A stretch of 64,000 bases of DNA. Origin: Rotaria sordida (Eukaryota; Rotifera; Eurotatoria; Philodinida; Philodinidae). Position numbers and translations under genes: made by a program. The number at the start of each line of letters is the position of its first letter. Within the stretch, counting starts at the first letter, position 1. Positions 36,856 to 50,825 of the stretch are shown one piece after another. The notes beneath the pieces are model-generated. The model was not told where the DNA came from. It worked only from the letters and a program-made list of their open reading frames with translations, and made no database searches. Location of the stretch: the NCBI GenBank assembly GCA_905250125.1, contig CAJNOL010000555.1, positions 58,980 to 122,979 on the forward strand, read 5' to 3'.

Positions 36856-39806
36856 ACAAAAAAAAATTATCTGTTGTTATAGAGTAATATGATACAGATG
36901 TCTATGAACAAAAAATAAATTGAAGTTTTTTTTGTTTAGAAAATAATTTATTCAAAAAGACAAAATAAAAATTTTGTCATGACAATATTGATAATATTTT
37001 GCAAACTCAATTTTAAATTGACGAATAACGATAGAAAACTAATGAATTAGATTTGATATTAATAGGAACCAATCAATAATTAGTGCGTCATTATATTCTA
37101 GAATGATTCTTGTATATTCTATCGTTATTGATCGACATCTATATGATATACAATCAGAAGAATTAAAAGATGCTTACAAATATTAATTAACAGATGGACT
37201 TCTTACCAACGACATCTATATTAAATCTTGAAATAATAAGGTTGAGATAAATTTATAGAAATTTGCTCATAATAGGAAGTGTCTTATTCGATGTCTAAAT
37301 TATTGCATAAGACTCATTGTTTCGTAATCATAAATTAAATGCATACTCACGAGGAAACATTCCCAACTGTCATATTACTTTTGACTCGAGCGTATGCGCA
37401 TCATGTAGGTCCTAATTATCTATGAATGCTCCAAAAAAAGTTCGTACCGCTATCTTATTACTACTGAGATATTGCACTTTTACTGTATGTTTAAGACAAA
37501 AAAAATCGTGGTCTCTCTCAGGAACACTGGAAAAACTGAGTTTCGAATTTTAACTTGACACTTTGTACAGTAACAGGTCTCAATGAGAATAGTTTATTGT
37601 GAAAGTTTCAGATCTTTTGATTGCTCCTAATCTGAAATACGAACATCGGAATCTACGAGTGTATATAAGCTATTTTACTATAACTATATCTTAGGATAGG
37701 AACAACAAAAAGATCTGAAACTTTCACAATAAACTATTTTCACTGAGGTCTATCTCCATGCAAAGTTTCAAGTCGAAATTCGAAATTTTGTTTTTTTAGT
37801 GTTTCGAGGGGGACTACGGCTTTTTTTTTCTTAAACGTACAGTAAAAATGCGATATCTTGGCAGTAATAAGCAAGCGACACGAACTTTCTTCAGAGTATT
37901 CATAGATCATTAGGGCCTATATGATGTGCATATGCTCGAGTCAAAAGCGATGTGACAGTTCGGAATGTTCCCTTGTTAGATGAATAAAGTACGACAAGAA
38001 AATGGTTGGAACTTGGAAGCAGGAATCTATTGATTGGATAGAACTAGTAATCGGATGCGATCACTGAATTCTCGCCGAAAGTCCATGGATTCGGGTGATT
38101 CTACTGTTGATCTGAGGATGAAACTCATCGATTCGCCAAATGAATAGTTTATTTATATACTTCTAGTTATTGTTCTAATTGAGAGATACAAAAACATCTT
38201 CATTATCATCAAAAAGAAAGGCAGATATATATATACACGACGTACAACAATCATATGAACGTGGACTTCCTGTTTCTCAAAATTTAAATTGAGTCATTCT
38301 ACGCATTAGACAACACTGAGGAAACCAACTCCTTTTCTAGGCATCAACATCAAAATTTTTTCGATTTTTCATCCTTAATATAATCCCAAAGTGTCTTCTA
38401 TGGAAATTCATATAAATGAGCAATCTTCGTTGTTAGTTAGTACGTTTATTAAATTCAACTATTAAAATCCCCTATCAGAAAACTCGCACTACAATGTTTC
38501 TATTCTATACAAAATTCTTCTAATGATGAATACAAAGAAAGTTCATAATCACTGTCGTTCCTCTGTCACAATATGTTCAATCGAGCTGGAGCTTTTTTAC
38601 AGGTGCTAGACACTGTTTGGGGTGTCTACTTTTCTTTTTTTTTATTTTAAAAAATATTGCTCTGGTGATTTTTTGGTAGATTTCCCAAAAAAATCATGTG
38701 TTTTTGGAAGGGTACATTTTGTATTTTGCTGTACTAATGGAGATATATTTATCCTGAAAGTTTCAAATTTTTCTGATGAGCCATTCTCCTTAAAAGTTAT
38801 TTTCTCAAGTAGTATATAGCTGTTCGACTCGACTAATGAAGATGATGAAAAAAAAGTAATATTTCAATTTGATAAAAATCAATTCGATTACAAACGACAT
38901 CTATTGAAAATTCTTTTGATATTATAAGGAAAAAAAGTGAGTCACGGATGATGGACTCGATTTGGGTTCACCCTGAATTTAGTTTACTTCTGAAGATTAT
39001 ATATGATTTATTAGAATACGCTGTATTGTGTATGCAGGTATATATCAATATCAACTTCACTAACAACAAAATTAACAATCATAAAAAGTTTACAAGAATG
39101 TTTTTTTATGTTGATTTTATAAAGCATGAAATCTAATGAATAGTATATTTCAAAAGCAAATAAAAACAAACAAGTGGATTCAATGGTATTCTTTAAATAC
39201 ATACTACTACTACTCTGATAGATAATTTCTCTAATTTTTATCCATCTCGACTAGCTAACAATAATAGCATAAATTAAATAATTCAATCGAACTGAAAATA
39301 GTGTTTTGAAATATTTTTCTAAATTGATCATATTTGATGATTTTGTACTTTAAAAAAAATATTATGAATAGTTATGTTTATATAACGATATGAATCATAT
39401 TTGAGAAAGACGTCATTTTTTTCCAATACATTAAATAACAAGCAAGTCAAAAGTTTGTTTAGACAGAAGACATTGAAAAAAAAGTGCTTCAAGTGCATGT
39501 TCGTTCTTTTTTCTTTTTTTTGTCTACCATTCGCTGATGATGATACAATTCATTTAAACTACAGAAGACAACATGACGACATTCATTTCAAACGAGAATC
39601 AACTAGAAACATTTGAATATCTACATGAATCTCGAGTAAGAATAAAAGTCATGTGGTTTTTTTTTTGTAAAGATAACCTTTTCTTTTTAAAAGAAAAAAG
39701 TAAATGAAAATCTTCAATTAGATCGAACATATCATCATAAAAATAAAAGTGAGTCATATAGTGTCTAAATTTATTAAAAAACAATATATATATTTTTTAT
39801 GTAGTC
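36856..39806. other. Gene-free spacer dominated by a foldback element
   Basis: Apart from the inverted repeat at 37351-37975, this is AT-rich DNA with no recognisable exon. The short open frames at 38622-39616 are Phe/Lys-rich and look like composition artefacts. The region between two divergently transcribed genes should contain both promoters. Confidence 0.5.
37351..37975. mobile_element. 625-bp foldback/MITE element
   Basis: Almost the entire element is an inverted repeat with arms of about 280 bp. GAGGAAACATTCCCAACTGTCA at the left matches the complement of the right end (CAAGGGAACATTCCGAACTGTCA). Inner blocks such as TTTTGACTCGAGC, ATCTATGAAT and AGATCTGAAACTTTCACAATAAACTATTTT are also mirrored. 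No coding capacity and no clear target duplication were found. Confidence 0.8.
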
Positions 39807-41773
39807 ATGTCAACTGATGATCATAGTATTGATCAAGCATTATTATCCTTAGACAATTGTGTTGATTCTAAACAAGGAAATATTCTTAATACAAATACAG
39901 CTGTTTCAGTTGCAGATACATCTAGTGAGTTTATTTAATTAATAGATTAATCAGATTATTTTTTTTATTGTCTTCTAGCATCTGTGGCAGGTAGCCTTAA
40001 TGTTTCTACTAAGCAATCGTCTTTACTTTGTAAAAATATTCGTAATTCAAGGCCAATTGAATCTGATGAAGAAACAATTGATAATGAAAATCATATTAGT
40101 GAAAGAGACGAAGAAACAAATAATGTAACATATGTTAAACAATCAACAGGTAAGATCATAGAATTATATAAATAGATCTGACAATGGAACGTCTCCAACT
40201 GATCGGTTGCTTTTTTTAACGAAAGCGACTGTAATATTGGTTACCAACCATGCTGATTTTGAATATGACGATGAGAAATCCTCTTAGGTTTTGCTAACAA
40301 ACTATTCGCTAGAATATATTTTTGACCTGTCCAAATTATATAGACCAAATCGTATTGTCTAAAAATCAGTAACCTTTTCTGCCTCGAATCGGTTTTTTTT
40401 TGCAGAAAGTATAGTCATTTTAATTCATACAATAGATACATATCAATAATTAAATATAAGAAAAGATTATTGACAACTCGATATTTGAAGATTTCTCATG
40501 ATCATATTCTAAATCAACATGATCGATAATCTATAGTCCTCGTAGTGTCTAATGAGAGAGCAATTGAACAGCTGAAAATTTTCCAGATCAATACCAAAAT
40601 ATTTCAATAATTAAAAATATTAATCAACAAAAACGACATATTATGATAAGTTATAACCATTCATCAATAAAAACTTGTCGAAAAATCTATGATCGCCTTG
40701 TAGTAAATATACATATACATATTATATATTTTGAATATATATTCTATTATTTTTAATTATAGAAAAAAAATTATAAAGTATGGATGGACCTTGATCATAT
40801 GTTTGATGATATACTTGCTGCAATGGCACAAGCAGTAGAAAATTCATATATTGTTCTTCTTTGTATTAATCAACAATATTATGAAAGTGATTATTGTCGA
40901 TTAGGTAATCGAATATTTATTTATTTATTTATTTAAATTATCAATTGAATAATTTCTAGAAGCTGAATATGCTGCTGAAAATCATATTAAATTTATTCCA
41001 TGTTTAATGGAAGAAGCATTTCGTCCTAAAAGTTGGTTAGGTATAATTATTGGTTTATTCATATATTACAGTAATCATATATTATTTGAATCTTATTGTT
41101 TTTTTTCAATCTATTTAAATGAAATATAAGAATAATAAGTAAAGGTTCAAATTTTCATATTGATTTTTCTTCATCGAATAATTTTGATCAATCATTTGAA
41201 CAATTAATTCGTCAGATTACTTATATTGAAAAACAATTATCTTTACAACCTCGTAAATTTTGTTTTTTTTTCTATCAATTTAATTAAATTTCATTTCGAT
41301 AAATCTATATAGGTCGTACTCTTGCTTCTAACTCAATGATAAATCCAACGATAGCAACATCATCATCAATTCCAACAACAACAATAACCGATAATAAAAA
41401 TTCATATAAATTTGATTCAATTATTCATGAATATAAAAGAATAATAAATAAGACAAATTATCATTTGAATGAATTAAATCGAAATGAATTATTTGAACTT
41501 ATTATTAAAATTCGTCAAGAATTATTTCATGAAACAACAAAAATATTATTAGATAATAAACAATCAAATGAACAAGATTATAAAGAATTTCTACAACAAT
41601 TTATTAATCGAACACTTAAACAAAATGAATTATTATTAAAATTAATTAATAATTTAACAAGACAACAATCTATAGAACAACATAGAAGAAATAATTTTAA
41701 TGTCGATAGTATATTTAAACTACTATTTGGTATTATACTTTTATGGACATTAGTTTTATTTTATCAGAAATGA
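39807..41773 (+). CDS. TIR-domain protein with C-terminal membrane anchor
   Basis: Seven exons give 402 residues: 39807-39924, 39979-40149, 40587-40702, 40763-40904, 40960-41052, 41145-41252 and 41313-41773. An acidic, unordered N-terminus (about 100 residues) precedes a TIR domain: HIMISYNHSSIKTC (box 1), YKVWMDLDHM, AQAVENSYIVLLCINQQYYE, then YCRLEAEYAAENHIKFIPC and SWLGIIIG (box 3). Glu183 in C-x-x-E sits where TIR NADases such as plant TIRs and SARM1 have their catalytic Glu. The C-terminal half is a helical Asn/Glu/Leu-rich stalk ending in one hydrophobic helix (SIFKLLFGIILLWTLVLF) and three residues, so the protein is probably tail-anchored with the TIR facing the cytosol. It could work in innate signalling or NAD cleavage. 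Introns are about 50-90 bp except intron 2 (437 bp). Confidence 0.85.
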
Positions 41774-43672
41774 TAAAATTTTTTTTGTTGTTGTTGTATC
41801 TTGTTAATATAATTGATTTTATCTATTTGTTGTAGAAAGTATTGAATATTTCATTGCTATCAAACAATTCTCATATGCAAAATTTATAAAAATAGCTTTT
41901 TAATATTTCCAAACGATTATTTCAGACAACTATAAAATCAAACATAAGTATTAACAATAAGGACTTCTTCAGTGGATAAATTGCATTTGAAATGAGTCTT
42001 ATTTGATCAGATAAGCACTAGTGAGACTGAGGTACATCCTAAAGAATTCGTATTTATGAGTCTTCTTGAGTGCTGACTACTTTAGTGAAGTTTTCAACAA
42101 AAACATGGTGCTTCTCCTCAGATCAGTTACGATGTTCTGAAGCACAAGAAGATCGCAGCATTTTAAAAGAAACACTAAAAGAGCGATTAAGAGATTTATC
42201 AAATTGTAAGGATTTCCTCACAAATGAACAGTTGATGATAAATCATTTTGACTCGTACAGAAACCAATCTACATGTTTAGACTGATGATGAAAGTTATGA
42301 TTGAAAAGAGTTTTCGTAATTGATTTAAATATATCAAAATATGCAGTCTTTATTTGAAAAATATTTTTGCCAATATCTCATACATAAACAATAAAGACAT
42401 CAATTGCGAAGTCTTTTGAAACTTTTGGAATATGTTAAAGTAACACAAGATTTACAAGTAAATTAAATCATCGAAATATTGTTTAAGATATTTTAAAAGT
42501 AGAATATGATACAAGGTATCTAAAAGTTTTCCAGATAGACGAATTTCCATGATAATAACCAATAAAATCTGTTCGAACGCAAAAAATGCTATAGTTTGTA
42601 ACTGATAATCTTTTTTTGTTTTGCACTGTCACTCACGACCGTTATTCAGTTGATAGGTAGCTAGTTCTATTTGCCGGTAACTAACAAGTCATTTTCGTTA
42701 TATATAGATTTAAGGTTTACTAATTCAAACGATTTCTAAAGTTTTTCTGATACTCATGAAGTTCGCCGTTTCGTCCCTCAGGATATATATGTAATACTTG
42801 AAATTTTCTTTCCCAATTGTACATAATTCTGAAAAAAACCTATGGAAAAGTTTGTCAGCGCAGTCCCTTTGGGGCTAATAGGTGGAATGCACATGTGTTC
42901 TTAAACCTCATCATGCTAATACAAAATACATACAATAACAGAAATTTGTTTTTAATGGTGTTCTATTTTTTGTTTATCTTGCTGCTATCTGCTCGCTATT
43001 TTCTTACTTTAATATTATTATTATTATTTTAACTATTGATTTAACTAGCAAATAAACCTGTTATGCATAGCCGTGATATCTACAGCAAGTCTCAACACAT
43101 TATTATATATCTCGATAAACTCAAAAACATAGATATTGATTATTTTCCAAAGTTATAAGTTGATCATATGATAATTGTAGCAAATCAATGCATTATCCTT
43201 AACATTTTCAATATAAATTTTTATCTGCGCAAAAATCTAAATCTATAATATTTACAAACGTATTTCAATCATTCAAATTCCACGGAAGATTTTAGAACAG
43301 TCTAAATCTTGGCTATTGCCCTCAATTGCTATGAAAATGTATTCAATGATCATTGATCTTTCCCCTACAATGGTCGGAGTCGCAAAAACTCTATTTTTCT
43401 TCGACAAAACATAACGTATGAGGTTCACAAAAGTTCGATTATTTAAGATAATCGTTGATATATATATATATGTTCACTTGCTAGCTTTAGATAAACAACT
43501 AAGTTCATCTTAAAACAAAAATAATTACTTAATGTTGTTCTGAATTTTAATTATATAAAAAAGAACAAAAAAAAAGATCATTCTACAAAACACAAAAGTA
43601 TTTTCTTTTCTTTCTGAACTAGATAATTCTTACACACATATATATATATGTATACAACAAAACAAAAATGAA
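41774..43672. other. Gene-free spacer between convergent genes
   Basis: AT-rich with no supported exon. Short open frames at 42070-42285 and 42817-43032 show no recognisable motif and no splice-supported extension. Confidence 0.5.
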
Positions 43673-44456
43673 TTAACAAGTTAAATTCATTGCATTCGTT
43701 ATATTAAAAGTTCCATGTGGTTGTTTAAGTACCATAATTGTTACTCGAATATATATTATTGCAAAAATAATTGTACTAATAAGAACAATTGTAGCACCAC
43801 CTATTTGAATAAGAAGAATTGAACATTGATATGATGCTTCACGTGATGGTTCATTTAATTTTGTTATACATCGTTTTAGATAAAAATCAATATGTAATAA
43901 AATTTCAGTAATCGTAAACATAAAAGCTAAAAATGAGAATTAGATCATTTTAATCATTGAATTAATAATAATAAAAATATTTTATTTTATTTTTTTGTTT
44001 TACCAACAAATTGTATAATCAATACAGTTGACGTTTGATGACGTTCACGATCAGTACTAATCACTAATGATAAAAAAAAAAACTACATTTTAATTTTTAT
44101 ATTATTATTTTACAAACCAAGTACAATAGCAGCTATTCCAGCAAGTACATAAATAAATCCACACCAAAGACCAATAGCAATATCAAAAATTAATAATTCA
44201 AGTATAAGAACAATTAATCCACCAAATATTTCAAATAAACCTAAAATAACCACGAATATAATCGGTAATTTCTTTTGAAATGGAGGTGTAAATGATCTAT
44301 TTATTGAAATTTCTTTTGTAAGAGAAGATGAATCTGATTCATATGATACACAAGCAGATTGTTGAGTATTATTATTTTCATATAATGATCGTATAGGTGA
44401 TGATGATGAAACAATTGTTTCATATGGATAAGATGATATTGTCGGAATATCAGTAT
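43673..44456 (-). CDS. MS4A/CD20-like four-helix membrane protein (5' end unresolved)
   Basis: Three minus-strand exons join in frame: 44456-44118, 44063-44004 and 43926-43673, giving 217 residues plus an unresolved first exon. A plausible upstream exon ends at a GTATGA donor near 44540 but lacks a clear ATG in the needed frame. After a Ser-rich cytosolic part come four hydrophobic segments: the one after FQKKLP (IIFVVILGLFEIFGG), IGLWCGFIYVLAGIAAIVL, the one starting TSTVLIIQFVAFMFTITEILL, and QIGGATIVLISTIIFAIIY. The helix 2 pattern G-x-W-x-G-x-x-Y-V-L-A-G resembles the MS4A signature of animal CD20-like proteins. Two loop Cys (KRCITK and YQCSI) lie between helices 3 and 4. Family membership is tentative. 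Confidence 0.65.
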
Positions 44457-47400
44457 CTATTTAATGATATATTAAAAAAAAAATAAAATAAAAGAATAAA
44501 ATGAAATGAATTTTTGAAATAATAACTTACTTTCATACATTGAGTTGTAAGTTTATAAATTTTATCAAGACGATGAACGACATGTACTAATCGAAAACAA
44601 GATAAAAATAGTTATGATAGATATCCATTTGATAGAATAAGAAACGAAGAAAACAAAAAAAAAGATATATCGAAGTTCGTTATAATAAGAACGCAAATAA
44701 AACACACGTGATTTTATTTATTGCAGAATAAATTGTCGATTTTTCGTCAATTAAGATATGGACAAAAAAATTTCTCAAAAATTTTCCTATCAATATATCT
44801 TTAAAACTACTTGAGTAATTTTAACAAATAAACAGTTATTTATTTAAAGAGTATTTTAAATTGTACTTACTGTGTAAAAATAAAAGTTCTAATTCAAGAA
44901 GTAAAGGAAATTTTGTTACATGCGATTTTTACTCCTCAAAAAACAATTCTTTTATGTTGAATAATCAGAACTTGAAATATATTTCTTTCGTCTTGTATAT
45001 TCGTGTGTGTGTGTGTGTATGAACGGGACGATTTGTTGTGTAAAGAACCCAAATAAAGCGAGTATCACTGTCTCACGGATACTTCTCTCAACAAGTTCGT
45101 CATGCACATAGAATTCATTAGTGTTCAGTCTTTCTATTTTTAATTGTTTTGTATTTTGTCTGTATACAAAAAACTTTAATGATATTCTCACATTTATATA
45201 TCTTTCTTATTTACTAAGCTAGAATCTTATTTTTGTATACAATAAATATCCTTTTAAAATGACTATTTGTTTGTTGAAATTGTACTTTAATTAAACTTTG
45301 TCCGATAAGATAAACTTGATGTTAATTATTTAAAAATTTTTTCTAACTATGTTGATCTCGCATATGTTTTAACTTGTGGTACATTTATTCCAATATAGAT
45401 TATACATTAATCAATAATAATACTTGATTTTGTTACTAGATTGATAAAATTCTTTAAATGTATACTGATTTTATAGAGACAATATAAATGAAATTGACTA
45501 TGATTATTATTCAATGTTGATATTTGTTCAAAATCAAATTGATCAACTTCTGGATAAGATTTTAAAAAAATCAAAAAATGTTTACATGTTTTTTTTTCTT
45601 TATTTCCAAATGATAAATATAGTAATAGATGATAAGAACTTCTATTGAATTTAGATGAGTTTTAATAAATAGTTATTTAAAATAATTAAGTAACGATCAT
45701 AATTTTTTAATATCACATAAAAGAAAACACAAAATTTATAATAGTGAGAGAAGATATTGGAATAAAACGAATTTCTGTATTTGAGAAAGAAATACTCCTA
45801 TCGATTCATTTATTTTTCTATGAACTTTTGTCTTTCATTTTGATCATAGATATAACTCTTTGCAGTATTCCGAACGGAAATGGTCATGGTAGCACTAGTT
45901 TCTATTTTGAAGAATATTAAAAAAAAACTACATGAATTTGCATATAATTTTAGTGTTCATTAATGTAAACCTCAATGAATCTAATGGGTTAGCAACACGA
46001 ATTTAGTCACAGTATTGAAATTCGAAGAACTTTTATAAATGCTATCGCAACAGGTTTTTCTAGTTTTCTGAATATTTATGATTTCTACAGATTTCAATAA
46101 TTATTCATTATTTCCAGATAGTTTCATATGTTTTAAGTCTGTAGAAATTTGAAAACATTATGTGAGAATCAAAATATTGTATTTTCTCTGAATAGAAGTT
46201 TAAATCTAGAAAGTGATATAAGAATAAAGTGTTTCAGAATCATTATTGAAGAATGATCGAGTTCTCTTTTCAAGACTTTTTCCTATAAAATTAAAGAAAT
46301 AAACATTGTGTGTCTTATCTTAAATTCGTAAACATTACAAACATCTAAATCTAAATTGATTATTTTATTAGCAAAAGATAATTCTATATATCATATAGTC
46401 ATCTGCAAATAATGCAATTAAATTCATAAACAGTACAAATTTTATTTTATATATCACATATTAATGAAACCATGGCTAAACCTGCTCAACTCTATCAATC
46501 ATCGATTATTAGTCTTGAAATAAGAGAAAACTCTTATTTCATTATCATATATTATTGTTTATTGATTTTATATGAGAAAAGTTTATTGTACAAACTAATC
46601 CTTGATTGTGTAAAAATGAATTATTTGAATTAATAAGATAGAAATTTTTCAGTTATATTTTGACATCGACAGCAATGATTTACTTGGTTAGACTGATGGA
46701 ATGTTGTACTATCAGTATTTGATTTGTTTGAATTCTCTTAGGATCTGTGTAAGAATGGATAAGATCAATCGAATCTCAACTAGAACAATATGTTTGAGTT
46801 CTCTAGTGGATTTAGTTACGAGTAAAATGAAATTGTTTGACATTCGTCACGCAACCAAAGTGTCAAAGTTGTTAGTGCAATTTGTCTAAGATTAAAATAT
46901 AAAAAATGATATAATTTTTGTTATTAGTAGAAAGACATGTTTAACGAGAAAGCATTACGAATAGTTGAGTGAGCTCATAGTTTGTCCATATTCAACACAT
47001 GAGAAGACTAGTCGAAGATAAAATGGATTCGTACTCCAGTCTTGTATTTCCAAAACAAGGACTATTTTACTGAATTTTCGAACTCATAAAACAATTTCAT
47101 GTCTTAAATTTTGATACTGGATAGTAGAGTGTGGGTATGAGTAGATAAGAATGAAGAGAAGCCCACACCGTAGTAACAGAAGACAAATTGAGCATAAGCA
47201 TACGAGTCTTGTACAATGCCAAGCCCGAATGAATTCTAATGAAAACTTTTGAAAAAAAACAGCAGAATTTAAACAGAATTCTGTTACGAGTAGCAGTAGA
47301 TAAACATCGAATATGGTTGCTAGGATGGTAACATAAATAGACTAGAAAAGAATAGTACTGTCTTTTGATCACTACCTCGTGTAAATTATTTATTTTTGCT

Positions 47401-49769
47401 GTATGGCAACCGTTTTTTTCCTTCGATTTCTATCTGTTTTGTCTTCTTTTTTTCGTTTTTTTCTAAACGCATGGGAATGTAGGTGTGGCTGTTGGACGTC
47501 CGCGTGATTGTGCATGAGGAGAAGATGCACACCCACATTCCACATCCATCGAAATTCACATCCGCACCTCTTAAACAAACTTATGTCGGATAGAGTTCGT
47601 CGAATTCAAACATTTTTGAACCTGAATTTGAACATTATTATCAATATTCTTAATAAAATTTTCGAATTCGATATGTCTTAGTCATTCCACAGATACGAGA
47701 GATTTTTTTTGTCACTTATTTGTGTTCAGTGACTAGTAAAGTCTATGCATTTCTCAAGTCATTTAGCAATTATGGTATAAAAATTTATGCTAGATTTGAT
47801 TTTGACTTTCAAAGTGGAGTCTACTGGATGGATCTCAGTTAGACATGTTTTTGTCGGTAAATAATAGAAAACTTGACAATAATGCTCACACCTACATCTT
47901 CATCGATCGATTATTTCTTTTTATTTGAAAAAAAACGTAATAGATATGTGCGACTAGGATAGAGTAGATCTATAGGTTTTTAACTGATGATCATAATAAG
48001 GTACACGACATAATATTGATAATGTTTATTTTTCGAATGTGAATTAATGATTAGCATGTAGTTTTTATACGTAAGAATGGTATGATGCATGGAACAGACA
48101 GATTTGACAAGAATTATTATTTATTGATAAAATCAATATCGATGGAGCATTATGATAATTAGAATAGAAAATAATACTGTAAACATTTTTATATGATGAT
48201 GACGCTAGATAAGGTTTCTGCTAATGAAGATCGATATATATGAAAATGAAGACGCGGAGTCGATGGTATTATAGATATCAGTGAAATAATATTATTAATT
48301 GATAATTGTTAACAGATGTTTTTCGAGATTTAGAATCTATTAGTTTTTTTTTCTAGAGCATACACTTAAGGTATATTGGCAATAGCAGGATACTGCCATA
48401 TACATGCTTCATTGAGAGACCAAAGTTTCGACCTGGACCGAACGTCCGAAAGGAATTTCGATTCATCCTTAAACTGAACTCATTGAATCTTTAAAAAATC
48501 TAACTTTTTAAATTAAGCACTATATAGATATCACAGTGCTTAGCATAACGACACAGTGCGCAACGAGTTGGCACAGTTCTGAGAGTATGAGTATCGTTGA
48601 AAAGGAAATCTGTACATACCCTTATCAACACCCACACACCCATACCCAAAACTGTTCTTTTTCGGTCCATACAAAGCTGACATCTTTAGCTTGTTGCACT
48701 CAGAATATATAAGGGTTTTCCAGGGATCCTCGGTCTTGGTAAGTTGGCTTCTGATCACTCGGAAATACCTTTACAGAAGAGTGAATAGACATTTTTAAGT
48801 CTAGAAGTGACGTTTATTTTCAGTTTAAAAGCAGTCTGAGATATCTATAGGAAGAGTTTCAAAATATCAGCTGTTTAGGTTATATAGTGGAAAAATATGA
48901 TATTAAAAAAAAAAGCCTATTTTATTGATCACAAATCTCCTTTAAATAGAAAATAAACATCACATCTTGACTTAACATGGTCAGTTACCTTTCTTTAGAG
49001 ATAATTTCGAGTAATCAGAAGTCAACTTAACAAAATTGAGGGTCTCTAGAAGATCTATATGTCTGTTGAACAGACTATATTAGAGATATCAGCTTTGTGT
49101 AGATTAAAACAGAACAATTTTCTCTATAAAATAATCGTATTATACGCCAATAAAAAGAATATCCATCTTAATCTTGCTTTCAGAATGTCTATCTGGAACT
49201 GGGCAGCTCAGTCAACTGTAAAACTTTTTTCTATAGCAATACAAAAAAATCAACACGATGTTCCTTATCAAACGCTTCACTGTTGATAAATGACTTGCAA
49301 CAAACTCATGTTTAATGTATTACTTTGTAGAGACACACGTTTTATTATTTTTGAAATAATTTTTGCTTCTATTCTAGCTAGTTTTTCTGCGCTGAAGTTC
49401 GTGCTAGGTTAATTTACAGGTCTCTAAAAATGTCGGCTCAAATTTAATACAAAAATTGGCAATTTATATTCGAAAAGAATATGAAATTCTAATTCTAATC
49501 CAATATTTTCCAATTTCTACAGATTTCTTTCAGAAGCTAAAAAATGAATGAACATTTTAATTCAGTTATTTTTCGATCACTTGCTGATACGTATGACAGT
49601 TCAACAGCTAATATATTTGATCGGGTTTAATTAACGCAATATTTCATATTTGAATGAATGAGCCCAAATTTTATTATTTTTTTCACAACAACAATTAAAA
49701 AAAAGATCATTGAAACTTGATTTAAAATTGCCGCTCACTTTGATTATGGTCAATGTTTGATATTTTCCA
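44457..49769. other. Gene-free AT-rich spacer of 5.3 kb
   Basis: No exons are supported on either strand beyond the possible first exon of the MS4A-like gene at about 44540-44590. A GTGTG tract lies at 45003-45019. Telomere-like inverted repeats lie at about 47113-47175 and 47480-47575, with a CCCACACACCC stretch at about 48628-48645. Otherwise it is simple AT-rich sequence. Confidence 0.5.
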
Positions 49770-50185
49770 TTATTCAAATAAGTCAAACTGTTAAAAATAA
49801 ATAAAAATGTATCAATTAAAATAAAAATTATGATATAAAACCAAGGACTTACCATGCCTGGATCGCTACCAGGAGTTGAAGGTGTGCTAGTGCCTGAATT
49901 TACAACATCATTTGGGTCCGATGGTTCTGTATGAACACCTGTTTGGTTGTGTGTAGGTGTAGGAGTTACCATAGGTGTACTTGTCAATCCAATACCATCT
50001 ATTTTTTTCAAGCCCTCAGCAATAATTTCGTTAACATCTCTACCTTTGCAGGCATCGATTACTTTTTGAGCACGTTGTTCGTCACATTCGATTCCAACAC
50101 TACCCATAATCTTGGCAATTGCAGCAACATCTGGTGATGGATTACCACCTAAGATAGCAAGTAAATAAGCTGCGGAGTATCGCAT
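49770..50185 (-). CDS. RPLP2: 60S acidic ribosomal protein P2, divergent
   Basis: Two exons (50185-49853 and 49787-49770, 65-bp intron) give 116 residues, the normal P2 length. The first 65 residues match P2 closely: MRYSAAYLLAILGGNPSP, IAKIMGSVGIECDEQRAQKVI and GRDVNEIIAEGLKKI, which form the P1-P2 dimer fold. The usual Ala-rich hinge is replaced by a Thr/Pro/Ser/Asn-rich one. The C-terminus is GSDPGM plus FDLFE from an 18-nt last exon, instead of the conserved acidic tail ending DDDMGFGLFD. P2 is part of the ribosomal stalk that recruits translation GTPases through that tail. The loss of most acidic residues is unusual and suggests a divergent paralogue. The identity of the N-terminal domain is certain, and the last exon is well supported by the shared FxLF(D/E) end. 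Confidence 0.85.
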
Positions 50186-50825
50186 ATTGGTATGATTTAA
50201 CTGTGCAATAACAATCCACCAACTACGAAAGGTTTAAATAGTGGAAGTATTGCGAAAGATAAAACGAGAATTTCATAAGTTTTGATAATATTTTGACACA
50301 TGGGAACACTTACGTAAGGTATACTCAATGGATTTTTTTTTATTTGTCATATAAAGTGTTCTTTCGCAATCTAGGAAGAAAAAGAATGTCTACAACACAG
50401 TCATCAAAGAACAATCATCAACGAGAGAAAACTATGTGGAGATGTATCAGAGGGTGTGAGTATGGGTGTGGAATTCAACTGAGTTTTCAAGTTTCAACCA
50501 CAGAAGGACATACCCGACATCTCTCTCGATGTGGGTGCTGCGAAAGGTCACACACAGTGTCTCTGCCAACGCCATAAGTGTCAAATCCGAAAGTTGGAAT
50601 GAACTATTCATTAATTTCATGAATATTTACTGGAGAGTAAGCGATTTTCCCTGCCTAACTGACCTTTTATATCAGTGTCGCACCGTAGGGATGCGAAGTG
50701 CCTCCCCCCCTAAGAGACGCGACCCATACGCATCTCTGTGTACACAGTAATTGAAGTGTCATGTTTGCGCCATGCTAGCTACACTTTCTCCGGAGCTACT
50801 GGTTAAGCAACGCGTTCGCTTACAG

